Assembly: GCA_021804965.1 (NCBI GenBank)
Contig: JAJZGG010000025.1
Location: forward strand, 1-32,900
Source of the DNA: Acidobacteriota bacterium
GTDB taxonomy: Bacteria; Acidobacteriota; Terriglobia; Terriglobales; Acidobacteriaceae
Reading direction: 5' to 3'
DNA: 32,900 bases
Shown: piece by piece, positions 9,707 through 17,891 of the stretch
Numbering within the stretch: position 1 is the first letter of the stretch
Layout of the letters: every line of letters begins with the position of its first letter
Translations under genes and position numbers: made by a program
The notes under the pieces: generated by a model
Databases searched by the model: none
What the model saw: the letters and a program-made list of their open reading frames with translations, nothing else
What the model was told of the DNA's origin: nothing

Positions 9707-10669
9707 ATGCCTGAGCAACCGGAGCCGCTCGAACGCGCTCGCCTGGCCTATGAAAACCCGGACTTCCTCAACAGTCCCGACGGTCGGCTCATTCGCATTC
9801 TGGCCGAGTACACCGAGCCGCTGGCCCGCTTCCGCCGCGAGCGCATTCAGGACACCATCGTCTTCTTCGGGTCGGCCCGCTTCCACAGCCTGGCCGAGGC
9901 CGATCAGGCCCTTGAGCTGCTGGACAACACCGGCTCCTCGCAGCTGGCTCCGCCCGAGGAGCAGCCGGCCACGATCGACGCCATCGAACACGGCTCGGCC
10001 ACCAGCCTGCAGCGCCACCGCGCCGTTGCCGCTGTGGAAATGGCACGCTACTACGAGGATGCCCGCCGTCTGGCCGGCATGGTCACCCGCTGGGCCGCCA
10101 CGCTGCCCTCCAATCCCCCTGGACGCCACCGCTTCGTCATCACCTCCGGCGGCGGTCCCGGCATCATGGAGGCGGCCAACCGCGGCGCCTGGGAGGCAGG
10201 CGGCAAATCCATCGGTCTCAACATTCGCCTGCCCTTCGAGCAGCATCCCAACCCCTACATCACCCCCGAACTCAACTTCGAGTTCCATTACTTCTTCATG
10301 CGCAAGCTCTGGTTCGCCTATCTTTCCAAGGCTCTGGTCGTCTTTCCCGGCGGCTTTGGCACGCTCGATGAGATGTTCGAGCTGCTGACCCTGGCCCAGA
10401 CCCACAAGCTTGCCAAGAAGATGACCGTCGTCATCTACGGCTCCGAGTACTGGAAGCGCGTCATCAACCTCCACGCCCTGGTCGATGCCGGTGCCATCTC
10501 GCCCCGCGATGTGGACATCTTCCAGTTCGCCGACACGCCGGAGCAGGCCTTCGAGATGCTTCGCGACGGCCTTACCCGCAATCACCTCAGCGTCGAGCAT
10601 CCCGCCGAGCCGACACTCTTCAATCTGGATGCATTTCTTGGTCCGGAATTTGCCAAAACCAACGTATAG
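9707..10669 (+). CDS. LOG-family protein (phosphoribohydrolase-like, PGGxGTxxE)
   Basis: This 320-residue cytoplasmic protein has the Rossmann-like LOG fold, often mislabelled lysine decarboxylase. Signatures are IVFFGSAR near the N-terminus, VITSGGGPGIMEAANRGAWE, and the catalytic VFPGGFGTLDEMFELLTLAQ motif. Well-studied relatives hydrolyse nucleoside 5'-monophosphates (cytokinin-activating reaction) or AMP/pyrimidine nucleotides. The true substrate here is unknown. It is longer than the roughly 190-residue minimal LOG proteins, with an N-terminal extension and a helical insert (about residues 60-130) that suggest the long LOG subgroup. The start ATG 9707 has GAAGGGG upstream. It is followed by the PHP and glycosyltransferase genes on the same strand. 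Confidence 0.88.
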   Translation: MPEQPEPLERARLAYENPDFLNSPDGRLIRILAEYTEPLARFRRERIQDTIVFFGSARFHSLAEADQALELLDNTGSSQLAPPEEQPATIDAIEHGSATSLQRHRAVAAVEMARYYEDARRLAGMVTRWAATLPSNPPGRHRFVITSGGGPGIMEAANRGAWEAGGKSIGLNIRLPFEQHPNPYITPELNFEFHYFFMRKLWFAYLSKALVVFPGGFGTLDEMFELLTLAQTHKLAKKMTVVIYGSEYWKRVINLHALVDAGAISPRDVDIFQFADTPEQAFEMLRDGLTRNHLSVEHPAEPTLFNLDAFLGPEFAKTNV

Positions 10670-10940
10670 TATTCGGTAAGCAGAGAAGCGTCTGATTGCC
10701 CTGCGGCAGACAAGCCGGGGAGGGGCGGGAATCAGGATTTCCAAACGATTTCTGTGAGGTAGGTCAAACAAGATGTCTGCAGGAGCTGGAAAATATCCCG
10801 GGAAATACCCGCCGGGTTCCGTCAAAGCCCGAAGAAGCGCCGCAATTGAACGGAAATTCGCGGGGTTTTCACGGTCTGTTGATGAGTGGGCCGCGATACT
10901 GAAGCCGCAGATTGAGCGGATCAGGAGGACGACCGACCCC

Positions 10941-12104
10941 ATGCCAGCAACCTCAATCTCCTATCTTTGGCGCGACCCTCGCGCCGTCGAGGGGCACACC
11001 ACCGGCGTTTCCCTCCACAGCCACACCAACCAGTCCCAGGAGACGCTTTCCTTCATCGCCGACTGGACAGCCCAGTACGGCTTCGTCCGTCCGCTTATGC
11101 GCTATCTGGACCGCCGTTCCTGGGACCGGCATCGCATCCGCATCGACTGGACCCGCAGCTACTGGACGCCGCCGCTCACTCCGCGTCAGGCCTGGGAGCT
11201 GGAGAGCGGGCAGATCGAGAAGCTCGGCCTCAAGCCGATGGTCTCCATCACCGACCATGACAACATCCATGCCCCGCTGCTGCTGCGCACCATGGATGCC
11301 TCCCGCCACGCGCCCATTTCCGTGGAGTGGTCGGCGCCTTACAGTGACGTGCAGTCCTTCCACATCGGCGTGCACAACCTGCCCAGCGCACGCGCTGCCG
11401 AGTGGATCGCCCGGCTGAACGCCTTCACCGCCAACCCGGCCGATGAGCAGCTTGGCGAGATTCTTGCCGATCTCCATCAGGAACGCGATGTTCTGCTCGT
11501 CTTCAACCACCCCATGTGGGATCTTTACCTCATCGGGCGCGACCGGCATGAGTTCCTCGTCAACGAGTTTCTGCTCAAGTACGGCAACTACTTCCATGCC
11601 CTTGAGCTGAACGGCCTGCGCAACTGGGCCGAGAATCGCACCACCCGCAGACTGGCCGAGCAGTGGAACATGCTGCTGGTGGCCGGAGGCGACCGCCATG
11701 GCGTGGAACCCAACGCCAACATCAACCTGACCCGAGCCACCAGCTTCACGGAGTTCGTGCACGAGGTTCGCTACGAGCGCCGCAGTGAGGTTCTCTTCCT
11801 GCCGCAGTACGCCGAGCCCTGGAAGATGCGCATCCTGCAGTCCACCATCGACGCCATCCGCGACTTTCCCGACTTCCCCATCGGCTCCCGCAACTGGGAC
11901 GATCGCGTCTTCCATCCGGACCGCAACGGCGAGATTCAGCCCATCAGCACGCTGTGGCCGCGCAGCCATGCGCCGCGCACCATGCAGTTCATCCTGATGC
12001 TGGCGCGCTCGCTGGGCCGCCGTCCGCTCAGCTCCAGCCTGCGCTACGCCTGGAGCGAGGATCACGAGCTGCGCTTTGCGCTGGGCGAGCAGGAAACCGC
12101 CTGA
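10941..12104 (+). CDS. PHP-domain phosphoesterase-like protein
   Basis: This 387-residue soluble protein carries metal-binding motifs of the PHP superfamily: SLHSHTNQSQETLSF (HxH), SITDHDNIHAP, HIGVHNLP, LLVFNHPMWDLY and AGGDRHG. PHP proteins typically hydrolyse phosphoesters using two or three metal ions. No substrate is indicated here. The start ATG 10941 has AGGAGG 12 bases upstream. The frame is open back to an ATG at 10773 that also has a fair ribosome site, but codons in that stretch (AGA, ATA, AGG AGG) are unlike the gene body, so I prefer the shorter form. A TATAGT element overlaps the LOG stop (10665-10670) and could be a -10. It is likely co-expressed with the glycosyltransferase 56 bases downstream. 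Confidence 0.82.
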   Translation: MPATSISYLWRDPRAVEGHTTGVSLHSHTNQSQETLSFIADWTAQYGFVRPLMRYLDRRSWDRHRIRIDWTRSYWTPPLTPRQAWELESGQIEKLGLKPMVSITDHDNIHAPLLLRTMDASRHAPISVEWSAPYSDVQSFHIGVHNLPSARAAEWIARLNAFTANPADEQLGEILADLHQERDVLLVFNHPMWDLYLIGRDRHEFLVNEFLLKYGNYFHALELNGLRNWAENRTTRRLAEQWNMLLVAGGDRHGVEPNANINLTRATSFTEFVHEVRYERRSEVLFLPQYAEPWKMRILQSTIDAIRDFPDFPIGSRNWDDRVFHPDRNGEIQPISTLWPRSHAPRTMQFILMLARSLGRRPLSSSLRYAWSEDHELRFALGEQETA

Positions 12105-12160
12105 TCGCCTCCCGCTGAACCCCAAATTCTGAACCACCACGGCAGATCCTCGGAGCTCCG

Positions 12161-13396
12161 ATGCCCCCCTGCGTCTCTTCGCTTCCCCGCGTCGCTTATT
12201 TCCCGGACTCCTTTCACGAAGTGAACGGCGTGGCCCACACCAGCCGCCACTTTGAGCAGTATGCGCGCCGCCATGGACTGCCTTTTCTCTGCATTCGCGC
12301 CGGCGAACGCAGCCCGGCGCTCACCCGCGAGGGTCCGCTCTGGACGCTGGAGCTGCCGCGCGGCATGCTTTCCTTTGCCCTGGAAAAGGATCTACGCTTT
12401 GACCCGGCCTACCTGCGCCACATCCCCGTCATCGCCGATGTGCTGGATGAGTTTGCGCCCACGCTGGTCCACATCACCGGGCCCAGCGAGCTGGGCATGC
12501 TGGGAGCCGCCGTCGCCGCCCACCACGGGCTTCCGCTGGCAGCCAGCTGGCACACCAATGTCCACGAGTACCTGGCCCGCCGCTCCGACTGGCTGCTGCG
12601 CCTGCTGCCCCAGGCTGCCGGCCGCCTGCTCGAGGAGTGGACGCTGGCGGCAACGGCCCACTTCTACTCCCAGGCCCAGGTTCTCTTTGCGCCCAGCCAC
12701 GCCCTCTGCGAGCAGCTTCGCAGCCTCACCGGGCGCGTCTGCCACCGCATGCCCCGCGGTGTTGACACGGATCTCTTCCGCCCCACCCGCCGACTGCGGC
12801 CGCGCCAGGCGCAGCCCTTCACGCTGGGCTTTGTCGGTCGTCTATCCGTGGAGAAGAATGTGGCCCTGCTGGCTGCCATCCACGACCAGCTTTTGGCCCC
12901 GGGGCAGGCTCAAGGTCAGCGCAACGTGCGCTTCGTCATCGTGGGCCACGGTGCCGAGGAGCCGCATCTGCGTGCCCGCATGCCCGGCTCCCAGTTTCCC
13001 GGCGTCCTGCGCGGCGAGGCCCTGGCCTGCGCCTATGCGGACATGGATCTCTTCGTCTTTCCCTCGCATACCGACACCTTCGGCAACGTCGTCCTGGAGG
13101 CGCTGGCCTCGGGCGTTCCCGCCATCGTCACCCCGGACGGCGGACCGGCAGCCATCCTGCGCGACGCCATCCGTTCCGGTGCCGGGCCGGTTGGGCGCAT
13201 CTGCCCCGATGACGGCTTTGCCGACGCCATCGAGTCTCTGCTGCGCCAGCCTGCGGAGAGGGAAACGCTGGGTGCCAATGCGCGGCGCTACGCGCTCACC
13301 GCCACCTGGGACGCTGTTTTTGAAGGGGTTTATCGCGGGTATGCCGATGCTCTGGACGAACCGTCGTCCGTAGTTTCCTGCGCGCTCAGCGCATGA
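12161..13396 (+). CDS. GT4-type glycosyltransferase
   Basis: This 411-residue retaining glycosyltransferase has the GT-B fold. The N-terminal domain begins RVAYFPDSFHEVNGVAHTSRHF, typical of acceptor-side segments in mannosyl/glucosyl transferases such as MgtA-like enzymes. The C-terminal nucleotide-sugar domain shows GFVGRLSVEKN, VIVGHG and the E-x7-E region FPSHTDTFGNVVLEALASGVP, ending with TPDGGPAAIL. It probably transfers a hexose to a lipid or glycan at the membrane; donor and acceptor cannot be read from sequence. The start ATG 12161 has GGAG six bases upstream. Its last 11 bases overlap the end of accD on the opposite strand. Confidence 0.9.
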   Translation: MPPCVSSLPRVAYFPDSFHEVNGVAHTSRHFEQYARRHGLPFLCIRAGERSPALTREGPLWTLELPRGMLSFALEKDLRFDPAYLRHIPVIADVLDEFAPTLVHITGPSELGMLGAAVAAHHGLPLAASWHTNVHEYLARRSDWLLRLLPQAAGRLLEEWTLAATAHFYSQAQVLFAPSHALCEQLRSLTGRVCHRMPRGVDTDLFRPTRRLRPRQAQPFTLGFVGRLSVEKNVALLAAIHDQLLAPGQAQGQRNVRFVIVGHGAEEPHLRARMPGSQFPGVLRGEALACAYADMDLFVFPSHTDTFGNVVLEALASGVPAIVTPDGGPAAILRDAIRSGAGPVGRICPDDGFADAIESLLRQPAERETLGANARRYALTATWDAVFEGVYRGYADALDEPSSVVSCALSA

Positions 13397-14231
13397 AGTC
13401 CAGCGCCCGCTGCAGATAGGCTTTCAGCTCGCCGCGCGGCACCACGGCATCGAGGAATCCATGCTCCAGCAGGAACTCCGAGCGCTGGAAGCCCTCGGGC
13501 AGCTTCTGCCGGATCGTCTGCTCGATCACGCGCGGCCCGGCAAAGCCGATCAGGGCACCGGGCTCGGCAATGTTCAGGTCGCCCAGCATGGCAAAGCTGG
13601 CCGTCACGCCGCCGGTCGTCGGGTCCGTCAGCACGCAGATGTAGGGGATGCCGGCATCGTCCATCTGTGCCAGTCCGGTCGAGATCTTCGCCAGCTGCAT
13701 CAGGCTCACCACGCCTTCCATCATGCGCGCCCCGCCGGATGCGGCCACAATCACCAGCGCGCTGCGCGTCTCCAGGCAGCGGTCAATGGCGCGGGCAATC
13801 GTCTCGCCCACCACTGCACCCATGCTGCCGCCGATGAAGCTGTACTCCATGGCGCTGACCACCACCGGATGCGGTCCGATCTGCCCGACCGCGTTCACGA
13901 TCGCGTCCTTCAGCCCGGTCTGCCGCTGCGCATCCGCCAGCCGGCTCTGATACGGCTTCCGGTCCACGAACTGCAGCGGGTCGGTGGACTGCAGATTGCC
14001 GTCCACCAGCGTGTAGCCAGGCTCCAGCAGCAGCGCAATCCGCTCCCGTGCGCCCATCTTGAAGTGCTTGCCGCACTTGGGACACACCTGCAGATTGGCC
14101 TCGATCTCCGCCTTGAACAGAATCTGCCGGCAGCCATCGCACTTCGTCCACAGACCTTCCGTGCGCACGCGCGACTCTTCGTTCCCGGCCGCACCTTCCA
14201 CGCTCGAATCTGCTCGCTTGAACCAGGTCAT
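13386..14231 (-). CDS. accD: Acetyl-CoA carboxylase carboxyltransferase beta subunit
   Basis: This 281-residue subunit works with AccA to transfer carboxyl from biotin-carrier protein to acetyl-CoA, giving malonyl-CoA for fatty acid synthesis. The N-terminal zinc ribbon is complete (CDGCRQILF...LQVCPKCGKHF). Carboxyltransferase segments include FIGGSMGAVVGETI, VIVAASGGARMMEG, SLMQLAKI, ICVLTDPTTGGVTASFAMLGD and IGFAGPRVIEQTI. Length is normal. A TACAAT element lies nine bases before the ATG and no good ribosome site is seen, so the message may have almost no leader. It is convergent with the glycosyltransferase gene, overlapping by 11 bases. It is followed upstream by cupin, cobO and rlmH on the same strand. 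Confidence 0.96.
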   Translation of the reverse strand: MTWFKRADSSVEGAAGNEESRVRTEGLWTKCDGCRQILFKAEIEANLQVCPKCGKHFKMGARERIALLLEPGYTLVDGNLQSTDPLQFVDRKPYQSRLADAQRQTGLKDAIVNAVGQIGPHPVVVSAMEYSFIGGSMGAVVGETIARAIDRCLETRSALVIVAASGGARMMEGVVSLMQLAKISTGLAQMDDAGIPYICVLTDPTTGGVTASFAMLGDLNIAEPGALIGFAGPRVIEQTIRQKLPEGFQRSEFLLEHGFLDAVVPRGELKAYLQRALDFMR

Positions 14232-14240
14232 AACCCATCC

Positions 14241-14246
14241 ATTGTA
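14241..14246 (-). promoter_or_regulatory. Candidate -10 element of accD
   Basis: TACAAT on the minus strand lies nine bases from the accD ATG, giving a predicted leader of only two or three bases. The -35 region shows no match. Confidence 0.4.
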
Positions 14247-14291
14247 CCGGAACGATGCTGCCCTCCGGCCGGCGTTGGCAAACAGCCTGCA

Positions 14292-14675
14292 TCAGCCCCG
14301 CAGATACGCATCCGAGCCGTCCATCCAGTCGGTGCGCGGCGGCTGGAAGATGTCCAGATCCTCGGTATCCTCCAGCGCAAAGGCCTCATGCGGCAGATGC
14401 GGCGGAATGCACAGCACCTCGCCCGGCCGCACCGTGACCTCGTGATCATCAAAGACAAACCGGAGCGCACCGCTGAGGATGCAGGTTACCTGCTCATTGG
14501 GGTGGCTATGGCGCGGGACGTGGGCCCCCTTGGCCAGCAGAATCCGCGCCACCATCGTGGCCGTGCCCACCACAAACTGCCGCTCGATGCCGGCCTTCAT
14601 CGGCTCCAGCGGCATCTCTGCCCACTGATAGTGCCGTGCTCTGCCTGCCTGCCCTGCTTCTGCCTCTGTGCTCAT
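14292..14675 (-). CDS. Small single-domain cupin protein
   Basis: This 127-residue protein consists essentially of one cupin beta-barrel. Motif 1 is HVPRHSHPNEQVTCILSGALRF (His, His, Glu metal ligands). Motif 2 is PGEVLCIPPHLPHEAFALED, with a final His. Such proteins bind a divalent metal and act as isomerases, dioxygenases or ligand sensors; the function here is not determinable. The start ATG 14675 has AAAGGAG nine bases upstream. It lies between accD and cobO on the same strand, with 60-base gaps on either side. Confidence 0.85.
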   Translation of the reverse strand: MSTEAEAGQAGRARHYQWAEMPLEPMKAGIERQFVVGTATMVARILLAKGAHVPRHSHPNEQVTCILSGALRFVFDDHEVTVRPGEVLCIPPHLPHEAFALEDTEDLDIFQPPRTDWMDGSDAYLRG

Positions 14676-14734
14676 CGTCGTCGGCTCCTTTCGCCTGCGT
14701 TCCTTACTCGATTCTGCTCCGGACTCGATTGCGC

Positions 14735-15271
14735 TCAGTACTCGATTCCGCGCTGGGCCAGAATCCCCTTCTGGTAGGCGTGCTTCACCTCGCGCATCTC
14801 CGTCACGGTGTCGGCAATCTCCACCAGCGAGGGATGCGCATTGCGTCCCGTCAGGATCACGTGCACCATCTCCGGACGCTTCAGCAGCACCTGCACCACT
14901 TCGGCCGGGTCCAGCATTCCATAGCTGATCGCGTAGTTGATCTCATCCAGAATCACCACATCCCACTCGCCGGAGAGGATCGCCGCACGTCCCTCGGCCC
15001 ACGCCTCCTGGACCATCCGCACATCCTCCGGATCGGTCTCCGCGCCGCCCACCTTCACAAACCCACGGCCCATCGGCTTCAGCACAAAATTCCCGTCAAA
15101 GGCCTGCACCGCATCCAGCTCGCCATAGTGCCAGGAGCCTTTCAGGAACTGCAGCATCAGCACCCGCATGCCCACGCCCACCGCGCGCATGCCCACGCCC
15201 AGCGCCGCGGTCGTTTTGCCCTTGCCCGGCCCGGTATGAATCAGAATCAGTCCCTGTCTCGATTCGCTCAT
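14735..15271 (-). CDS. cobO: Corrinoid adenosyltransferase (CobO/BtuR/CobA type)
   Basis: This 178-residue cytoplasmic enzyme transfers the 5'-deoxyadenosyl group of ATP to cob(I)alamin or cobyrinate diamide. The P-loop GPGKGKTTAALG lies at about residues 14-25. The family motifs MLQFLKG, AEGRAAILSGEWDVVILDEINYAI and VHVILTGRNAHP follow. Length matches the CobO/BtuR family. The start ATG 15271 has GGGGGA upstream. No other cobalamin genes are nearby, and a salvage or late assembly role is equally possible. Codons for the two GVGMR motifs form a 16-base direct repeat (15165-15180, 15186-15201), but the protein length shows no insertion. Confidence 0.93.
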   Translation of the reverse strand: MSESRQGLILIHTGPGKGKTTAALGVGMRAVGVGMRVLMLQFLKGSWHYGELDAVQAFDGNFVLKPMGRGFVKVGGAETDPEDVRMVQEAWAEGRAAILSGEWDVVILDEINYAISYGMLDPAEVVQVLLKRPEMVHVILTGRNAHPSLVEIADTVTEMREVKHAYQKGILAQRGIEY

Positions 15272-15313
15272 TGTCTTCCCCCTGTTGCCTGCCCACGCCG
15301 CGGGCGCGACCTT

Positions 15314-15772
15314 TCAGTGTCCACCATGGTACGGGTGCCCTGCCAGAATCGTACATGCCCGGTAGATCTGTTCGGCGGCCACCAGCCGTGCCAGCTCGTG
15401 GGCCAGCGTCATCCTGCCAAAGGACAGCAGCAGCTGGGCTGCGGCACGCGTTGCCTCCGACCACCCATCCGCCGGCCCAATCGCCACCACCACCTGCTGC
15501 GCGCCGCCATCCCGGCGCGCGCCCAGCCACGCGGCAAACTCCTCGGAACTCATCTGCCGCCCGCGCGCATCGGCCAGCACCAGCGTGGCCGTTGCCCGTC
15601 CATGCTGCCGCGCCAGCCAGGCCAGCAACTCGCTCTCGCTGCGAAACATCTCGCAGCGCATTCCGTGGTAGGGCTGCACCCGCTCCACATACATGCCTGT
15701 CAGCGTCTCAAAGCCGGCCTTGGCCCCGCTTCGCTGCATTCGTGCGCCGATATGGGCCAGAGTGATCTGCAT
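15314..15772 (-). CDS. rlmH: 23S rRNA pseudouridine-1915 N3-methyltransferase
   Basis: This 152-residue SPOUT methyltransferase modifies pseudouridine-1915 in helix 69 of 23S rRNA on the assembled 70S ribosome. Signatures are LVLADARGRQMSSEEFAAWL, VVVAIGPADGWS and the characteristic C-terminus LAHELARLVAAEQIYRACTILAGHPYHGGH. Length is normal. The start ATG 15772 has GGGGA with acceptable spacing. A TAGACT element lies nine bases before the ATG on the minus strand and could be a -10 giving a very short leader. It lies 42 bases upstream of cobO, so the two may be co-transcribed. Confidence 0.95.
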   Translation of the reverse strand: MQITLAHIGARMQRSGAKAGFETLTGMYVERVQPYHGMRCEMFRSESELLAWLARQHGRATATLVLADARGRQMSSEEFAAWLGARRDGGAQQVVVAIGPADGWSEATRAAAQLLLSFGRMTLAHELARLVAAEQIYRACTILAGHPYHGGH

Positions 15773-15931
15773 CGCGTCCCCAGTCTACACAGCCTGCGGT
15801 CAGCCCGGCAGCGCCGCGTCGCAAGTTACATGCGCCTCCGGGCAAGACACGTGCGCCGTCGCTCCGTTACACTGCGGTCATTCCGTGCGGAATCGGTTTA
15901 CCTCCGCATCGTTTCCCCTGAGGTGTTCGCC

Positions 15932-17530
15932 ATGCCCATCGTTGCCGGAGTTGACTTCGGAACCCTCAGCGTCCGCGTGACGCTGGTCCACAGTGAACGC
16001 GGACCCATCGGCACCGCCTCGGCGGAATATCCCCTCCATCGCCGCCGCGAAGATCCCGACTTCGCCACCCAGTCCCACGAGGACCAGATGCGCGCGCTCA
16101 CCCGCGCCATGCAGGCCGTCCTGGAACAGACCGGCATTGCCGGCGAAGGCGTTGCCGCGCTGGCATTGGACACCACCGGCTCCAGCGTCCTCGTGGTGGA
16201 CTCCGCCATGCAACCGCTCGACGACTACTATCTCTGGTGCGACCATCGCGCCCACGCCGAGGCTTCCGAGATCACGGCCAAGGCGCACGCCCTGCAGATT
16301 GAGGCCATCGACTGGTGCGGTGGCGTCTACTCCCACGAGTGGGGATTCGCCAAGCTGCTGCACTGGCTGCGCCACAACCCGGGGCAGCGCGAGCACTTCG
16401 GCACCGCACTCGAACACTGCGACATGGTGGCCGCCACCCTTTGCGGCGTCACCGATCCGGCGCAGCTGCGCCGCAGTGTCTGCGCCATGGGCCACAAGTG
16501 GATGTGGAATCCACGCTGGGGTGGTTTCCCGCCCGAGGAGTTCTTCGTCGCCGTCGATCCACTGCTGGCCGGCGTGCGCGACAAGCTCACCGGCCAGTTC
16601 CTCACCTCGGACCACCTGGCCGGCCATCTGAGCTCCGACTGGGCCGGGCAGCTCGGCCTGCGTGCCGGCATTCCCATCCCCGTCGGCGCCTTTGACGCCC
16701 ACTGGGATGCCATCGGCTCCCACATCCGCGAGGGCGACGTGGTCAACGTCGTCGGCACCTCCACCTGCATCATCGCCATGGCCCGCCAGGCCCAGCTTGT
16801 GCCCGGCGTCTGCGGCGTGGTTCCCGGCAGCGTCCATCCGGAGTTCACCGGCATTGAAGCCGGACTCTCCGCCACCGGAGACATCTTCGACGCCATCGCC
16901 CGCCGCGCCGGCACCACGGTTGCCCAGCTTTCCGTGGGCCTGTCCGACTATCGCCCCGGCCAGACCGGCCTGCTCCGCCTCAGCTGGGACAACGGCGACC
17001 GCACCGTCCTCGTCAACCCGGAGCTGGGCGGCGTCACCCTGGGCTGGAACCTGCTCCACACCCCGCAGGACGAGCTCTTCGCCGCCATTGAAGGCACTGC
17101 CATGCACACCCGCATCATCCTCGAGCGCATGGCCCAGCACGGCGTCTCCGTGCAGCGCGTCATCAACGCCGGCGGCATTCCCCAGAAAAACGAGGTTCTC
17201 AACCAGGTTTACGCCAACGTCCTGGGCAAGCCGGTGCTGGTTCCGGCCGGCGTTCCCACCAGCCTTGGCTCCGGCATCTTTGCCCTGCTGGCCGCCGGAG
17301 TCTACCCCAGCATCGAGGCCGCGCAGCAGGCCGTCTGCCTGCCCCTGCGCGAGGTGCATCCGGAGCCGGCCGCCGTTGCCGTCTACGAGGAGCTGTTTGC
17401 CCACTATCGCGCGGCCTACTTTGCGCTCGGCCAGTCCGGCGCAGCCAGCGCCGCACCCCACCAGACAACGCCCAATCTGGCCACGCTGCTCCCGGCCCTG
17501 CGCCGCATCGCGGCCCGCGCCCGGGCCTGA
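15932..17530 (+). CDS. araB: L-ribulokinase (FGGY family)
   Basis: This 532-residue FGGY kinase phosphorylates L-ribulose to L-ribulose-5-phosphate in arabinose catabolism. The N-terminal ATPase motif is IVAGVDFGTLSVRVTLV. Ribulokinase-like segments are DYYLWCDHRAHAEA, VYSHEWGFAKLLHWLR, KWMWNPRWGGFP and PVGAFDAHWDAIGSH. The C-terminal domain has VVGTSTCIIAMA and NAGGIPQKNEVLNQVYANVLGKPV. The length is close to bacterial AraB. The frame extends far upstream, but ATG 15932 has GAGG nine bases before it and fits the family start. araA, araD and araC are not in the window, so the gene stands alone here. Confidence 0.93.
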   Translation: MPIVAGVDFGTLSVRVTLVHSERGPIGTASAEYPLHRRREDPDFATQSHEDQMRALTRAMQAVLEQTGIAGEGVAALALDTTGSSVLVVDSAMQPLDDYYLWCDHRAHAEASEITAKAHALQIEAIDWCGGVYSHEWGFAKLLHWLRHNPGQREHFGTALEHCDMVAATLCGVTDPAQLRRSVCAMGHKWMWNPRWGGFPPEEFFVAVDPLLAGVRDKLTGQFLTSDHLAGHLSSDWAGQLGLRAGIPIPVGAFDAHWDAIGSHIREGDVVNVVGTSTCIIAMARQAQLVPGVCGVVPGSVHPEFTGIEAGLSATGDIFDAIARRAGTTVAQLSVGLSDYRPGQTGLLRLSWDNGDRTVLVNPELGGVTLGWNLLHTPQDELFAAIEGTAMHTRIILERMAQHGVSVQRVINAGGIPQKNEVLNQVYANVLGKPVLVPAGVPTSLGSGIFALLAAGVYPSIEAAQQAVCLPLREVHPEPAAVAVYEELFAHYRAAYFALGQSGAASAAPHQTTPNLATLLPALRRIAARARA

Positions 17531-17586
17531 ATCCGGCACCACCGGCGCGGCGCAACTTCCGATGGATCGAATCACCCCGAACCGCA

Positions 17587-17610
17587 CCCGATTTCCGCCC
17601 GGAAATCGGG
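17587..17610 (+). terminator. Hairpin after araB, terminator-like
   Basis: CCCGATTTCCG pairs perfectly with CGGAAATCGGG across a two-base loop, 57 bases past the araB stop. No T-run follows, so termination is plausible but not proven. It could instead be a protein-binding palindrome. Confidence 0.5.
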
Positions 17611-17616
17611 GCATAT

Positions 17617-17632
17617 CAGTATGACCATACTG
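17617..17632. promoter_or_regulatory. Operator-like inverted repeat CAGTATG-AC-CATACTG
   Basis: Two perfect seven-base arms are separated by AC, ending four bases before a TTGACT -35-like hexamer. A single half site CATACTG recurs at 17715-17721. A dimeric regulator could bind here. Confidence 0.45.
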
Positions 17633-17635
17633 TCA

Positions 17636-17666
17636 TTGACTGCTGGAAATCATTGCTAAATATAGC
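17636..17666 (+). promoter_or_regulatory. Candidate sigma-70 promoter upstream of the CRP-like site
   Basis: TTGACT (17636-17641) is followed by an AT-rich TAAATATAGC stretch. TATAGC at 17661 gives 19-base spacing and AATATA at 17659 gives 17, so the exact -10 is ambiguous. The region is clearly AT-richer than its surroundings. Confidence 0.45.
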
Positions 17667-17677
17667 CTTGCATGCCA

Positions 17678-17693
17678 TGTGATTCGCGTCACA
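17678..17693. promoter_or_regulatory. Perfect CRP-type binding site TGTGA-N6-TCACA
   Basis: The sequence TGTGATTCGCGTCACA matches the core CRP consensus exactly on both arms. A CRP/FNR-superfamily regulator (cAMP, redox or gas responsive) is inferred to bind. The centre (17685.5) lies 41.5 bases before a predicted start at 17727, the classical class II spacing. Confidence 0.7.
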
Positions 17694-17714
17694 GGAATTT
17701 CCCCCACACTCCAC

Positions 17715-17720
17715 CATACT
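17715..17720 (+). promoter_or_regulatory. Candidate -10 of a CRP-dependent class II promoter
   Basis: CATACT matches four of six -10 consensus positions. It lies exactly where a class II CRP site centred at 17685.5 would place it. No recognisable -35 exists because the regulator site occupies it, as in such promoters. Confidence 0.45.
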
Positions 17721-17861
17721 GATGCCCGGATGGACCCTTCGGGTCTGTCCTCTGTCAGGGTCTCACGGGATTGGCCCAGCCCTTCAGAAAGCTGCTCTGC
17801 GCAGCCCTGCACCTGCAGTGCCGTCGCAGAAGAACAGGATGGGCGGGACCAGTTCGTGTGG

Positions 17862-17891
17862 GCAGAGACTCGGTATGCAGAGACTCGATAT
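17862..17891. repeat. Tandem 15-base repeat in the cytochrome operon leader
   Basis: GCAGAGACTCGGTAT is followed immediately by GCAGAGACTCGATAT (14 of 15 identical), 62 bases before the decaheme cytochrome start. It could be a protein or RNA-binding element or a chance duplication. Confidence 0.6.

Noticed and set aside
10773-10940. Longer start for the PHP protein at ATG 10773
   Set aside because: It has a fair ribosome site, but the added codons (AGA, ATA, AGG AGG) are unlike the gene body and the homology-like part begins after 10941. It is kept as an alternative only.
15165-15201. 16-base direct repeat in cobO suggesting a duplication near the P-loop
   Set aside because: As I recall the family, this region has the same length and a similar G-x-G-M-R pattern, so the repeat reflects codon similarity, not an insertion.
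14636-17530. Very long open frame (964 residues) ending with the ribulokinase
   Set aside because: Only the part from ATG 15932 has kinase motifs and a ribosome site. The upstream part is antisense to cobO and rlmH and looks like a shadow frame of GC-rich DNA.
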